A stretch of DNA of 15,710 bases from an uncultured Dorea sp. (GTDB lineage Bacteria > Bacillota > Clostridia > Lachnospirales > Lachnospiraceae). Of this stretch, positions 1 through 6,925 are shown in pieces. Numbering within the stretch: position 1 is the first letter of the stretch; every line of letters starts with the position of its first letter. A program made the position numbers and the translations under genes. Where the stretch lies: assembly GCA_910584265.1 (NCBI GenBank), contig CAJTZE010000062.1, positions 1 through 15,710 on the forward strand, in the 5' to 3' direction. Below the pieces are notes generated by a model. It ran no database searches, was not told the DNA's origin, and worked only from the letters and a program-made list of their open reading frames with translations.

Positions 1-199
1 TATGAAACCCGCACTTATTGACATAGAAATTATGATTTCTACTCGAAAAAATAGGTGTTTCTGTTTCCCAAACCTCTGTATCAGGATATAATTTTTCAAT
101 CATATTCCATACTTTTATTCCCAATCCCTGATTTTCATAAGCTTGGTCAATTTCGATTTGCTTAAATGGATTATAACATAAAATATATAATGTGGTAAA
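1..199 (-). pseudogene. GNAT N-acetyltransferase C-terminal remnant (runs off left edge)
   Basis: Read on the minus strand from about 169 down to 1, the translation has the look of the C-terminal half of a GNAT acetyltransferase: a motif-A-like YENQGLG, then a helix ending in IEKLYPDTEVWETETP, then FSSRNHNFYVNKCGFH, which matches the 'NHxFYxKxGF' end of the fold. The frame is closed by an in-frame TAA at 200-202 and there is no plausible start between that stop and the homologous part, so the N-terminal half (roughly 80 residues in a full-length family member) is missing. The motif-A glutamine/arginine of the usual Q/RxxGxG is Glu here. The six-A run at 46-51 does not break the frame. The start of the window cuts the 3' end. 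I infer a decayed gene; a programmed or rearranged 5' end cannot be excluded. Confidence 0.7.
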
Positions 200-233
200 T
201 TATAGGATGAAAGAAGCAGAAGAGTAAAAATTA

Positions 234-242
234 TGCTATACT
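234..242 (+). promoter_or_regulatory. Candidate extended -10 promoter for the channel gene
   Basis: TGCTATACT fits an extended -10 (TGn plus TATACT) about 80 bases before the channel start. No convincing -35 lies 17 bases upstream. A TTGACA at 276-281 lacks a well-placed -10 and was not preferred. The rest of 200-324 is AT-rich and shows nothing else. Confidence 0.3.
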
Positions 243-324
243 GAATCAGAGGAAGAGGGATGCAATGAAAGGCTCTTGACAGGGAATTTATCTGCATCTG
301 CTTTAAAAGGGAGCGAACAGATAC

Positions 325-1902
325 ATGAAAGCAAGAAGGAAGATATATTTGGGGTTCATCGCAGCTATCATGCTGGTTTATATTGGTCTTTTGACCATTC
401 TTTACTGCTCGGAATCCGCGGACAGCAGCGCCGGGATTCAGACCTTTGGAGATGCGTTCTGGTATTCGGTAGTTACCCTAACGACAGTAGGCTATGGCGA
501 CTTGATACCAGTGACTCCTCTGGGACATGCAGTGGGATTGATATTCCTGTTTCTGTCTGCCGGTATTATGGTGACGATGCTTGGAGCGGTAATATCTTTT
601 GTTACCAGTGAAGGGATGCCGTTTCTTATGCTCAGCCTGCAGCGGCGTAAAAACTGGTACTATTTTGCGGATTGTGAAGTGGAATCAGAGGCACTTGCAG
701 GCAATATTTATAAGGAAGATCCCAATGCGCTGATCATTTACGGAGAGAGAAGAAGCATCCAAAGTGAAATGCCAAATTACCCATGTGTGTATCTGAGTAC
801 CCCGCTGGATAAGATTGTGGCGAAAAAGAAGGATTACGGTACAAAATGTAAGGTTTTTCTAATGAAAGAAAATGACATTGGCGTTAACAGGCGGGCGGTC
901 AACCTGCATGAGCTGCCGGTAGAGGTTTATGCGAGAACGACAAATGGACAGGATAAACTATCAGGCAACATTAATTTTTTTCACAGCTATGAATGCTGCG
1001 CCAGACAGTATTGGCGGTCCAAACCATTATGCGGCCATGAGAATATCATTGTGATCATTGGCTTTGGAAAGTACGGGAGCAGTATTTTAGAGCGGGCTAT
1101 ATTAACCAACATTATCTCTATAGAGCAGCATGTGGCATATCACATTTTTGGAGATGCCAGGGAATTTCTTGCTGTACATTATTGTCTGGAAGAACTGTTT
1201 TCTCTGAACAAGGAATCAGAGGTAAGAGATTCTTTGATCTTTCACGAAGAAACATGGGCAGAAAACTGCGCAGTCCTGGAACGGGCTGACCGTATTATTA
1301 TCTGCGAGGATGATGAGCAGAATGGCTGGAGTATTTTCTGGACATTGAAAAAATATTATAGGATTTCCGGGCGCATTGACCTGCGCAGCAGCTGGAGGGT
1401 TCCGGATATCTCTTATTTTGGGGCAAATGAGGATATTTATACCCCGCAGCAGATCATTCGTACGGATCTGAATAAAGCGGCTATTATGATCAATGATATT
1501 TTCCGAAGATCTGTCTCTTATCCTACCCGCAGCTGGGATGATTTGGATGATCTCCACCGGCAGTCCAAGATAGTGGCGGCAGACCATCTTCTGATGAAAA
1601 CCAGGATACTTCTGGATGATGAAAAGATTACAGATCTTACTTCAGATGCGGTAAAGAAAGCATATGAGAGGTATTGCAGGACAAAATCCTCCGAGCCCGC
1701 AAGAGAAATGTACCGCAAGCTGGATCATATGCGGTGGCTTCGGTTCTATATTTTTTATAATTGGAGATATGGTCCTTTCCGTGATGACATGGCAAGACAG
1801 CATCCAATGTTATGCAGATATGAGGAACTGACACCGGAACAGAGACAGGAGAGAGATGCCGCATGGGAGCTGATGGAAAATATTTCCGACGAACTTGAGT
1901 AG
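325..1902 (+). CDS. Two-TM potassium channel with RCK-like core and C-terminal RyR-like segment
   Basis: Predicted homotetrameric K+ channel subunit of 525 residues in the cytoplasmic membrane. TM1 spans about residues 8-27. A pore helix leads to the selectivity filter TVGYGD at 54-59, and TM2 follows at about 68-93. The remaining 430 residues are cytoplasmic. They contain a Rossmann-type nucleotide-binding glycine motif, GFGKYG, at 246-251 preceded by the strand IIVII, typical of TrkA-N/RCK regulatory domains. The C-terminal part, with LDHMRW at 466-471, NWRYGP at 479-484 and HPMLCRYEEL at 493-502, resembles the RyR domain pattern (HxRW...GWRYG...HP.L..yeeL). The start at 325 has an AAGGGAG Shine-Dalgarno about 11 bases upstream. 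The gene is monocistronic and convergent with the DJ-1/PfpI gene. Channel identity is very secure; the RyR assignment is by motif only, and the gating ligand is unknown. Confidence 0.9.
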   Translation: MKARRKIYLGFIAAIMLVYIGLLTILYCSESADSSAGIQTFGDAFWYSVVTLTTVGYGDLIPVTPLGHAVGLIFLFLSAGIMVTMLGAVISFVTSEGMPFLMLSLQRRKNWYYFADCEVESEALAGNIYKEDPNALIIYGERRSIQSEMPNYPCVYLSTPLDKIVAKKKDYGTKCKVFLMKENDIGVNRRAVNLHELPVEVYARTTNGQDKLSGNINFFHSYECCARQYWRSKPLCGHENIIVIIGFGKYGSSILERAILTNIISIEQHVAYHIFGDAREFLAVHYCLEELFSLNKESEVRDSLIFHEETWAENCAVLERADRIIICEDDEQNGWSIFWTLKKYYRISGRIDLRSSWRVPDISYFGANEDIYTPQQIIRTDLNKAAIMINDIFRRSVSYPTRSWDDLDDLHRQSKIVAADHLLMKTRILLDDEKITDLTSDAVKKAYERYCRTKSSEPAREMYRKLDHMRWLRFYIFYNWRYGPFRDDMARQHPMLCRYEELTPEQRQERDAAWELMENISDELE

Positions 1903-1906
1903 AGAT

Positions 1907-1944
1907 TTCTGCAAAAGGAAGCTTAAAAGCTTTCTCTTGCAGAA
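1907..1944. terminator. Hairpin between convergent genes, probable bidirectional terminator
   Basis: TTCTGCAA (1907-1914) pairs with TTGCAGAA (1937-1944). The inner bases continue pairing down to GCTT/AAGC (1921-1930), with one mismatch and one G-U pair, for about 18 paired positions. It fills the 48-base gap between the channel stop and the DJ-1/PfpI stop. Neither side has a strong U tract, so intrinsic termination is likely but not certain. Confidence 0.5.
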
Positions 1945-1950
1945 GCTGTG

Positions 1951-2466
1951 CTAGGGAATTCTTTTATGATTTTTCCAAAATTCTATCGTTTCCTGCAAAT
2001 CTTCCTCATCTTCAAATAATTCCAAAGACTTTCCTGCTTCGATAGCAAAATCTACATAGGCATTTGGCCTTGCGGTAATTATATTTCCGTCACGGATGCA
2101 GTCAAAGTCACTGGAATGCGTGGAAGAAATACCTTTCAAAATTCCTGCTTTGTCCAAAATATCTACACCTGCGCAGATTCCGGCAATGATGGCTTTTTGA
2201 TTATTTAGATTTTTGATCGTATCCAGCACATTTTTCTGATCAATATGGGATATATCTCCGCCTGGTACTATAAAGCTTCTGGTTGTGGAGCAGTCTATTT
2301 CATCAATGGAAATATCGCAGTTAATGGAATAACCCTCTGAAGCCCTGATCGTCGGCCCATTGACAGAGCAGAACAGCATTTCACTTTTTGTATATTTCAA
2401 AAAATAGGTTAAAATTACAATTTCATAAATACAGCAATCGTCATATAAAAGAATAATATCGTTCAT
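1951..2466 (-). CDS. DJ-1/PfpI family protein
   Basis: A cytosolic 171-residue protein of the DJ-1/ThiJ/PfpI superfamily, whose members act as glyoxalases/deglycases, peptidases, amidases or regulators. The nucleophile elbow AGICAG places the reactive cysteine at residue 98. The flanks show the expected strand before it (KAIIAGIC) and the alpha segment after it (DILDKAGILKG), and an FIVPGG turn lies at about 65-70. Glu15 could be the partner acidic residue. Length is normal for a single-domain member. A strong GGAAGGAG Shine-Dalgarno lies just upstream of the ATG. The gene is divergent from the nuclease-helicase, is noticeably more AT-rich by eye than its neighbours, and stands alone. The family is clear; the specific reaction cannot be told from sequence. 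Confidence 0.88.
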   Translation of the reverse strand: MNDIILLYDDCCIYEIVILTYFLKYTKSEMLFCSVNGPTIRASEGYSINCDISIDEIDCSTTRSFIVPGGDISHIDQKNVLDTIKNLNNQKAIIAGICAGVDILDKAGILKGISSTHSSDFDCIRDGNIITARPNAYVDFAIEAGKSLELFEDEEDLQETIEFWKNHKRIP

Positions 2467-2504
2467 CTGTTTCTCCTTCCTGTTTTTTGTTTTGCTTAAT
2501 ATGG

Positions 2505-2510
2505 ATTATA
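2505..2510 (-). promoter_or_regulatory. Candidate -10 box for the DJ-1/PfpI gene
   Basis: A perfect TATAAT on the minus strand about 38 bases before the start codon. The region 17 bases further upstream reads TAGAAT, a poor -35. The remainder of the 2467-2661 gap shows an ACAATTGT palindrome (2593-2600) and TAGAAT (2603-2608), which could belong to the helicase promoter, but no clear -35. Confidence 0.4.
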
Positions 2511-2661
2511 TCACAAAGGCATGTGTAATTCTATGGAAAGAGTCCTCTGTTTTGCGCAGGTCCTCCGGTAAATCCTTGATTGCGCGGATAGTACAATTGT
2601 TGTAGAATGGATATAAAGTCCGGGCTGGGAAATGCAGTCCGAAAACGGGAGACTGGCAGTT

Positions 2662-5025
2662 ATGGGTAAACAGGTAGTGAAGGTGTCTGTCCGCAATCTG
2701 GTGGAATTTGTGTTGAGAAGCGGTGATATTGACAATCGAATAGCGGCGAAGGATAAGGACGCCATGCAGCTTGGTGCGAAGCTCCACCGGAAGATACAGC
2801 GCCGGATGGGAGCGTCCTATCATCCGGAGGTCACCCTGCGCCATGAGGAGGAGTTTGATACATTCAGCATTCAAGTGGAGGGAAGAGCGGACGGGATTAT
2901 CACAGAGGATACGGTCTGCATTGATGAGATCAAAGGTATTTTTCTGGAGCTGAAGCATCTGGCTGAGCCGGTTTTCGTGCATTTGGCGCAGGCGAAGTGC
3001 TATGCCTGCATCTATGCCATGCAGCAGGGATTGGATGTGATCGGCGTCCAATTGACCTACTGCCATATGGAGACGGAAGAGATCAAGCGGTTCCGGCAGG
3101 AATATGAAAGGAAAGAACTGGAGGAATGGTTTCATGGCCTTCTGCTGGAATATGAGAAATGGGCCGGATTCCAGACCAGATGGCGGGAGATACGCAATCA
3201 GTCGATTAAAAAAATAGAATTTCCTTATGTATACCGTAAGGGACAGAAGGAGCTGGCGGCTTCGGTCTATAAGACTATTCTCAGAAAGAAGAAGCTGTTT
3301 ATCCAGGCGCCGACAGGGACGGGCAAGACCATAGCGGCGGTTTTCCCGGCGGTGAAGGCTGTGGGGGAAGAGCTTGGGGAGAAGGTATTCTACCTGACGG
3401 CGAAGACTATCACCAGAACGGCCGCAAGCCAGGCGTTTGAGCTGCTGAAGGAGCAGGATCTGCGGTATAAGGTAATCACGCTTACGGCGAAGGAGAAGAT
3501 CTGCTTCTGCGAGAAAGCGGAGTGCAATCCGGATTACTGCCCCTATGCGAAGGGGCATTATGACCGGGTAAATGATGCGGTCTACGAGCTGATCACCGGC
3601 CGGGATGATATGAGCCGGGCTGTCATAGAGGAGCAGGCGAGAGCCTGGAAGGTATGCCCCTTTGAGCTGGGGCTTGATGTTTCTCTGTGGGTGGATGGAA
3701 TCATCTGTGATTATAACTATGTGTTTGATCCCAATGCCCATTTAAAGCGGTTCTTCGGAGACGGTGTGAAGGGGAGCTATCTGTTCCTGATCGACGAAGC
3801 CCATAATTTGGTGGAGCGGGGAAGGGAGATGTACAGCGCCAGCCTTTATAAAGAAGATATCCTGCGGGTGAGACGGCAGGTGAAGGCACTGGATATACGG
3901 CTGTCAAAGCGGCTGGAGGAGTGTAATAAGCAGATGCTGGAGCTGAAGCGGGAGTGTGAGGGGATTACGGTGTTAAGCAGCGCGGCGCATATTTATCTGA
4001 AGCTTCTTGCGGTGATGGCGGAGCTGGAGCGGTTTCTGGAGGAATACAAGGAGAGCGCGGTAAGGGAAGATGTGCTGGAGCTGTATTTTGAGGTGCGGAC
4101 CTTTATCAGCGTGTATGAGAAGCTGGACGAGAATTATACGATCTACGCAGAGCTTGCGGGGGATGGAAGGTTTCTGGTAAGGCTGTTCTGTGTAAATCCT
4201 GCGGTGAATCTGAAGGAATATCTGGATAAGGGCAATAGTACGGTATTCTTTTCCGCTACCATGCTTCCGATCCATTATTATAAGGAGCTTCTCAGCACAG
4301 AGAAGGATGACTATGCGGTGTATGCAGAGTCTGCATTTTCGGATGACCAGAAATTATTGCTGCAGGGAACGGATGTCAGTTCAAAATATACGCTCCGCGG
4401 GGAAAAGATGTACCGCAGGTATGCGGAGTATCTCTGCAAGACAGCAATGGCAAAGCGGGGGAATTATATGGCTTTTTTTCCATCCTATCATTTTCTGGAG
4501 CAGGTATATGAGTCATTTCTGGAATTGGCCGGGGAGATGGGGGAAGGCGGAACAGAGATTCACTGTCTGGTGCAAGCGCCCTATATGTCAGAGGAGGCGA
4601 GGGAGATTTTTCTGGAAGGCTTCGAGGAGGAGCGTCAGGGAAGCCTGATGGGGTTCTGTGTGATGGGCGGCATCTTTTCAGAGGGGATCGACCTTGCAAA
4701 TGACCGGCTGATCGGCGCGGTTATCGTAGGAACCGGGCTTCCCCAGGTGTGCAGGGAGCGGGAGCTTCTGAAGGAGTATTTTGACAATAGAGGGGTCAAT
4801 GGATTTGATTATGCTTACGTATATCCGGGCATGAATAAGGTACAGCAGTCGGCGGGACGGGTGATCCGGACGGAGAAGGACAGAGGCATCATCCTGCTGT
4901 TGGATGAGCGGTTTTCCGAGCGGAGATATAGAAATACCTTTCCGCGGGAGTGGAAAGGTATCGGTTTGTGCAATATTCATACAATAGAAGAAAAGCTTCA
5001 GGAATTCTGGAGCGGTTCAAAGTAA
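2662..5025 (+). CDS. Rad3/DinG-type Fe-S DNA helicase with N-terminal PD-(D/E)XK-like domain
   Basis: Predicted ATP-dependent DNA helicase of superfamily 2 (XPD/Rad3/DinG branch), 787 residues from the preferred start. Residues 1-170 resemble a RecB/Cas4-type nuclease fold: GAKLH near 38-42, GRADGI with Asp at 77, then IDEIKG with Glu89 and Lys91, matching D...ExK. The helicase core follows: Walker A APTGTGKT at about 216-223, a cysteine cluster (281, 283, 288, 293, plus 332) that fits the Fe-S domain of this branch, DEAH at 378-381, motif V-like GIFSEGIDL, and motif VI QSAGRVIRT near 730. I prefer ATG 2662 because GGGAGA lies 9 bases upstream and because the family usually begins close to the 'VSVRNLVEF' strand. 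An in-frame ATG at 2632 would add 10 residues but has only a weak site. Likely role: DNA repair or processing of branched or damaged DNA. The last 28 bases overlap the convergent LysR gene. Confidence 0.88.
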   Translation: MGKQVVKVSVRNLVEFVLRSGDIDNRIAAKDKDAMQLGAKLHRKIQRRMGASYHPEVTLRHEEEFDTFSIQVEGRADGIITEDTVCIDEIKGIFLELKHLAEPVFVHLAQAKCYACIYAMQQGLDVIGVQLTYCHMETEEIKRFRQEYERKELEEWFHGLLLEYEKWAGFQTRWREIRNQSIKKIEFPYVYRKGQKELAASVYKTILRKKKLFIQAPTGTGKTIAAVFPAVKAVGEELGEKVFYLTAKTITRTAASQAFELLKEQDLRYKVITLTAKEKICFCEKAECNPDYCPYAKGHYDRVNDAVYELITGRDDMSRAVIEEQARAWKVCPFELGLDVSLWVDGIICDYNYVFDPNAHLKRFFGDGVKGSYLFLIDEAHNLVERGREMYSASLYKEDILRVRRQVKALDIRLSKRLEECNKQMLELKRECEGITVLSSAAHIYLKLLAVMAELERFLEEYKESAVREDVLELYFEVRTFISVYEKLDENYTIYAELAGDGRFLVRLFCVNPAVNLKEYLDKGNSTVFFSATMLPIHYYKELLSTEKDDYAVYAESAFSDDQKLLLQGTDVSSKYTLRGEKMYRRYAEYLCKTAMAKRGNYMAFFPSYHFLEQVYESFLELAGEMGEGGTEIHCLVQAPYMSEEAREIFLEGFEEERQGSLMGFCVMGGIFSEGIDLANDRLIGAVIVGTGLPQVCRERELLKEYFDNRGVNGFDYAYVYPGMNKVQQSAGRVIRTEKDRGIILLLDERFSERRYRNTFPREWKGIGLCNIHTIEEKLQEFWSGSK

Positions 5026-5888
5026 TGCAGAAATTCATCTACAGCGGGGGAAACGGGCAGTTTATCATTGTATACAACTGCCAGCTCCCGGGGCGGGAGT
5101 GTTTCCTTTGTTTCTACTTTGAATAGAGATTCAGACTGGTCAGGAAGGCAGTAATCCGGTACAAATGCAATCCCAAGTCCGATCCGGGCAAGGTCGATCA
5201 ACAGGTCGTTGCTGCTGAGCTCTGCCTCAGGAACCAGTTCAAGAGCGTGCTGCTGGAAAATGCTGTGCAGAAATTCGCTGGTAGTGCTGCGCTTGTCCAG
5301 CATAAGAAGCGGATATTCCGACAGCTCGGCCAGAGACAGGCGTTTATTCTTTAAATGGGCAAAGGAGTTGTTTGCAATAAATACATCCTGAAACTGCTTG
5401 ATGCTCCGAATGGACCACAGGTGGTTCAGGTAGGCGTTTGGGTGGTTGACTACGATAAAGTCCGTCTGTCCGCTTTTCAGAAGCTCTACGCACTGGATGG
5501 AGGTTGCGTTGACTACCTTGATATGCACATTGGGAAAGGCCTGATGGAACCGCTCAATGTATGGCACAAGAAAATACCGGCAGATGGTATCGCTTGCGCC
5601 GATGCGGATCTGCCCGCCGGTGGAGGCGGAGTCCAATAACCTTGCTTCTCCGCGCTGGATCAGATTGATGGCCGGCTCGATGTGCCGGAGCAGGATCTCG
5701 CCCTCTGCAGTCAGGCGGACTTTCTTGGTGCTGCGGATAAATAGAGTCTGGGACAGCTTGATTTCGAGAGCCTTGATAGACTGGCTGACCGCAGACTGGG
5801 AGATATAGAGCTTCTTAGAGGCTTCTGAGAAGCTTAAGGTGGCTGCCACATAATAAAATACTTTATATAATTCATAATTGATATCCAT
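4998..5888 (-). CDS. LysR-family transcriptional regulator
   Basis: A typical full-length LysR regulator of 296 residues. The N-terminal winged helix-turn-helix covers about residues 3-60, with FSEASKKLYISQSAVSQ as the HTH core and LFIRSTKKVRLTAEGE as the wing. The effector-binding domain begins near residue 92 (IRIGASDTI) and continues through the usual two alpha/beta lobes. GAGG lies 8 bases before the ATG. It is divergent from the DUF1461 membrane protein gene, the arrangement in which LysR proteins commonly control the neighbour and themselves. That target is inferred, and no clear T-N11-A operator was identified. Its 3' end lies inside the helicase coding sequence on the other strand. 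The effector is not recognisable. Confidence 0.92.
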   Translation of the reverse strand: MDINYELYKVFYYVAATLSFSEASKKLYISQSAVSQSIKALEIKLSQTLFIRSTKKVRLTAEGEILLRHIEPAINLIQRGEARLLDSASTGGQIRIGASDTICRYFLVPYIERFHQAFPNVHIKVVNATSIQCVELLKSGQTDFIVVNHPNAYLNHLWSIRSIKQFQDVFIANNSFAHLKNKRLSLAELSEYPLLMLDKRSTTSEFLHSIFQQHALELVPEAELSSNDLLIDLARIGLGIAFVPDYCLPDQSESLFKVETKETLPPRELAVVYNDKLPVSPAVDEFLHYFEPLQNS

Positions 5889-5922
5889 AATAGGTTCCTC
5901 GTTTCAGCCGGTTTGCCCGTGG

Positions 5923-5939
5923 GGCGCTTTGGCAGCGCC
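5923..5939. repeat. GC-rich hairpin in the LysR/DUF1461 intergenic region
   Basis: GGCGCT (5923-5928) and AGCGCC (5934-5939) form a perfect 6-bp stem around a 5-base loop. It falls in the leader of the LysR gene, about 35 bases before its start. It has no U tract, so it is not a standard terminator. The rest of 5889-6034 holds the two Shine-Dalgarno sites and no confident promoter. Confidence 0.45.
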
Positions 5940-6023
5940 GTGCGGAAGCGGCGGCAGTTTCCTGTTTATGGACATTATAAAGGAAAATAAAATGAATGAC
6001 AATGGAGTACTGACAGAAAGATT

Positions 6024-6027
6024 GGAG
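6024..6027 (+). promoter_or_regulatory. Shine-Dalgarno fixing the DUF1461 gene start
   Basis: GGAG is 7 bases before ATG 6035 and only 4 before the adjoining GTG 6032, so initiation at the ATG is favoured and the protein loses one Met relative to the longest reading. Confidence 0.6.
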
Positions 6028-6034
6028 ATATGTG

Positions 6035-6748
6035 ATGAAGAAGAAAGAGAAGATGCAGAATATTACGGCGGTTTTTGCCATGGTTATTTTGATCACAGCC
6101 CTTTTGCTTACCAGCTTTCAGATTGCAATTTATGGAGATCCAGATTACCGTTTTTATGAGAAAGAGTATGAGAAATATAAGGTAAAAGACAGTCTTCATA
6201 TGGAAATGGCGGATATTATGGATGTGACCGATAAGATGATGGCATATCTGATCGGGGAGCGTAAGGAGCTGTCTGTGGTTACAGTGGTAGACGGAAGGGA
6301 GCAGGATTTCTTCAATGAGCAGGACCGGTTCCATATGGGAGAGGTGAGGGATCTGTTTCTCGGCGGACTGAGAATCAGGAATTATCTGCTGGCCGCCGGG
6401 GCGTTACTGCTGGTTCTGCTGATTGTGTGGAAGGCAGATGTGTGGAAAATCCTGCCAGGGGCATATTTTATAGCACTGGGAGTATCCGGGGCACTGACAG
6501 TAATCTTAGGAGTATTGTTTGCATCAAACTTCAATAAGTATTTTACCATATTTCATAAGATATTCTTTGACAATGACCTGTGGATTTTTGACCCGGCAGA
6601 GGATTATATGATCCGCATGCTGCCGGAGGGGTTCTTTTTTGATTTTGTTATCCGCATTGGGGGATTTTTTCTCGGCGGTCTGATACTTCTGGGGCTGCTG
6701 GCGGGAGGTATCAAAGTATGGATGAAACGGAGAACTGCCGGATCGTGA
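6035..6748 (+). CDS. TIGR01906/DUF1461 integral membrane protein, Lit-like
   Basis: A 237-residue membrane protein with TM segments at about residues 11-33, 116-133, 140-163 and 206-229 and a hydrophilic extracytoplasmic region between the first two. It carries the family signatures FFNEQDRFHMGEV (His100) and FHKIFFDNDLWIF (His174), then DPAEDYMIRMLPEGFF. From established knowledge, DUF1461 includes Lit, the lipoprotein intramolecular transacylase of some Firmicutes, which moves an acyl chain within diacylglyceryl lipoproteins to give lyso-form lipoproteins; conserved histidines are the suspected catalytic groups there. Whether this clostridial member has that activity is inference. It sits divergent from the LysR gene and upstream of purL, with no operon partner. 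Start chosen at ATG 6035. No clear terminator lies downstream. Confidence 0.82.
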   Translation: MKKKEKMQNITAVFAMVILITALLLTSFQIAIYGDPDYRFYEKEYEKYKVKDSLHMEMADIMDVTDKMMAYLIGERKELSVVTVVDGREQDFFNEQDRFHMGEVRDLFLGGLRIRNYLLAAGALLLVLLIVWKADVWKILPGAYFIALGVSGALTVILGVLFASNFNKYFTIFHKIFFDNDLWIFDPAEDYMIRMLPEGFFFDFVIRIGGFFLGGLILLGLLAGGIKVWMKRRTAGS

Positions 6749-6823
6749 TGACTGAGATATTTGATGGATACGTGCTGTTCTTTAAAAATTAGACTGGCTT
6801 ATGAAAGAATTTAGATATATTAA

Positions 6824-6853
6824 TTACAGTTATAACAGAAACCGTGTTATGAT
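6824..6853 (+). promoter_or_regulatory. Probable purL promoter
   Basis: TTACAG (6824-6829), an 18-base spacer and TATGAT (6848-6853), the latter preceded by TG to give an extended -10. A perfect palindrome GTTATAAC (6829-6836) sits in the spacer and may be an operator, though nothing ties it to a known purine regulator. No purine riboswitch or PurBox-like motif was recognised. Confidence 0.5.
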
Positions 6854-6913
6854 AGAGGTAAGATGAAGGGGTTATATGCCCTGGATGAATGTGAATCAAC
6901 CAAACAAACAGAT

Positions 6914-6920
6914 GGAGGAA
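6914..6920 (+). promoter_or_regulatory. Shine-Dalgarno that decides the purL start
   Basis: GGAGGAA lies 5 bases before ATG 6926. The upstream in-frame ATG at 6863 would start within about 10 bases of the predicted -10 box, leaving almost no leader, so 6926 is the better start. Confidence 0.75.
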
Positions 6921-6925
6921 GTTTT

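Noticed and set aside
40..60. Suspected frameshift at the six-A run in the acetyltransferase remnant
   Set aside because: Careful counting shows the frame continues through the run into the conserved C-terminal motif.
276..611. Overlapping plus-strand frame at the channel gene start
   Set aside because: Out of frame with the K+ channel, whose selectivity filter and TM segments are unmistakable.
2506..3741. Open frame of 411 codons on the minus strand
   Set aside because: It lies wholly antisense to the well-supported helicase, is low in recognisable protein features, and has no plausible ribosome site; a shadow frame.
5885..5920. GGGCAAACC...GAAACGAGG on the minus strand, resembling part of a cyclic di-GMP-I riboswitch
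   Set aside because: The second half of the aptamer, including the conserved GCAAAGCC-type segment, is missing and the start codon follows at once; most likely coincidence.
6749..6925. Purine riboswitch or PurR box upstream of purL
   Set aside because: No aptamer-like conserved core or PurBox sequence could be found; only a promoter and a small palindrome.
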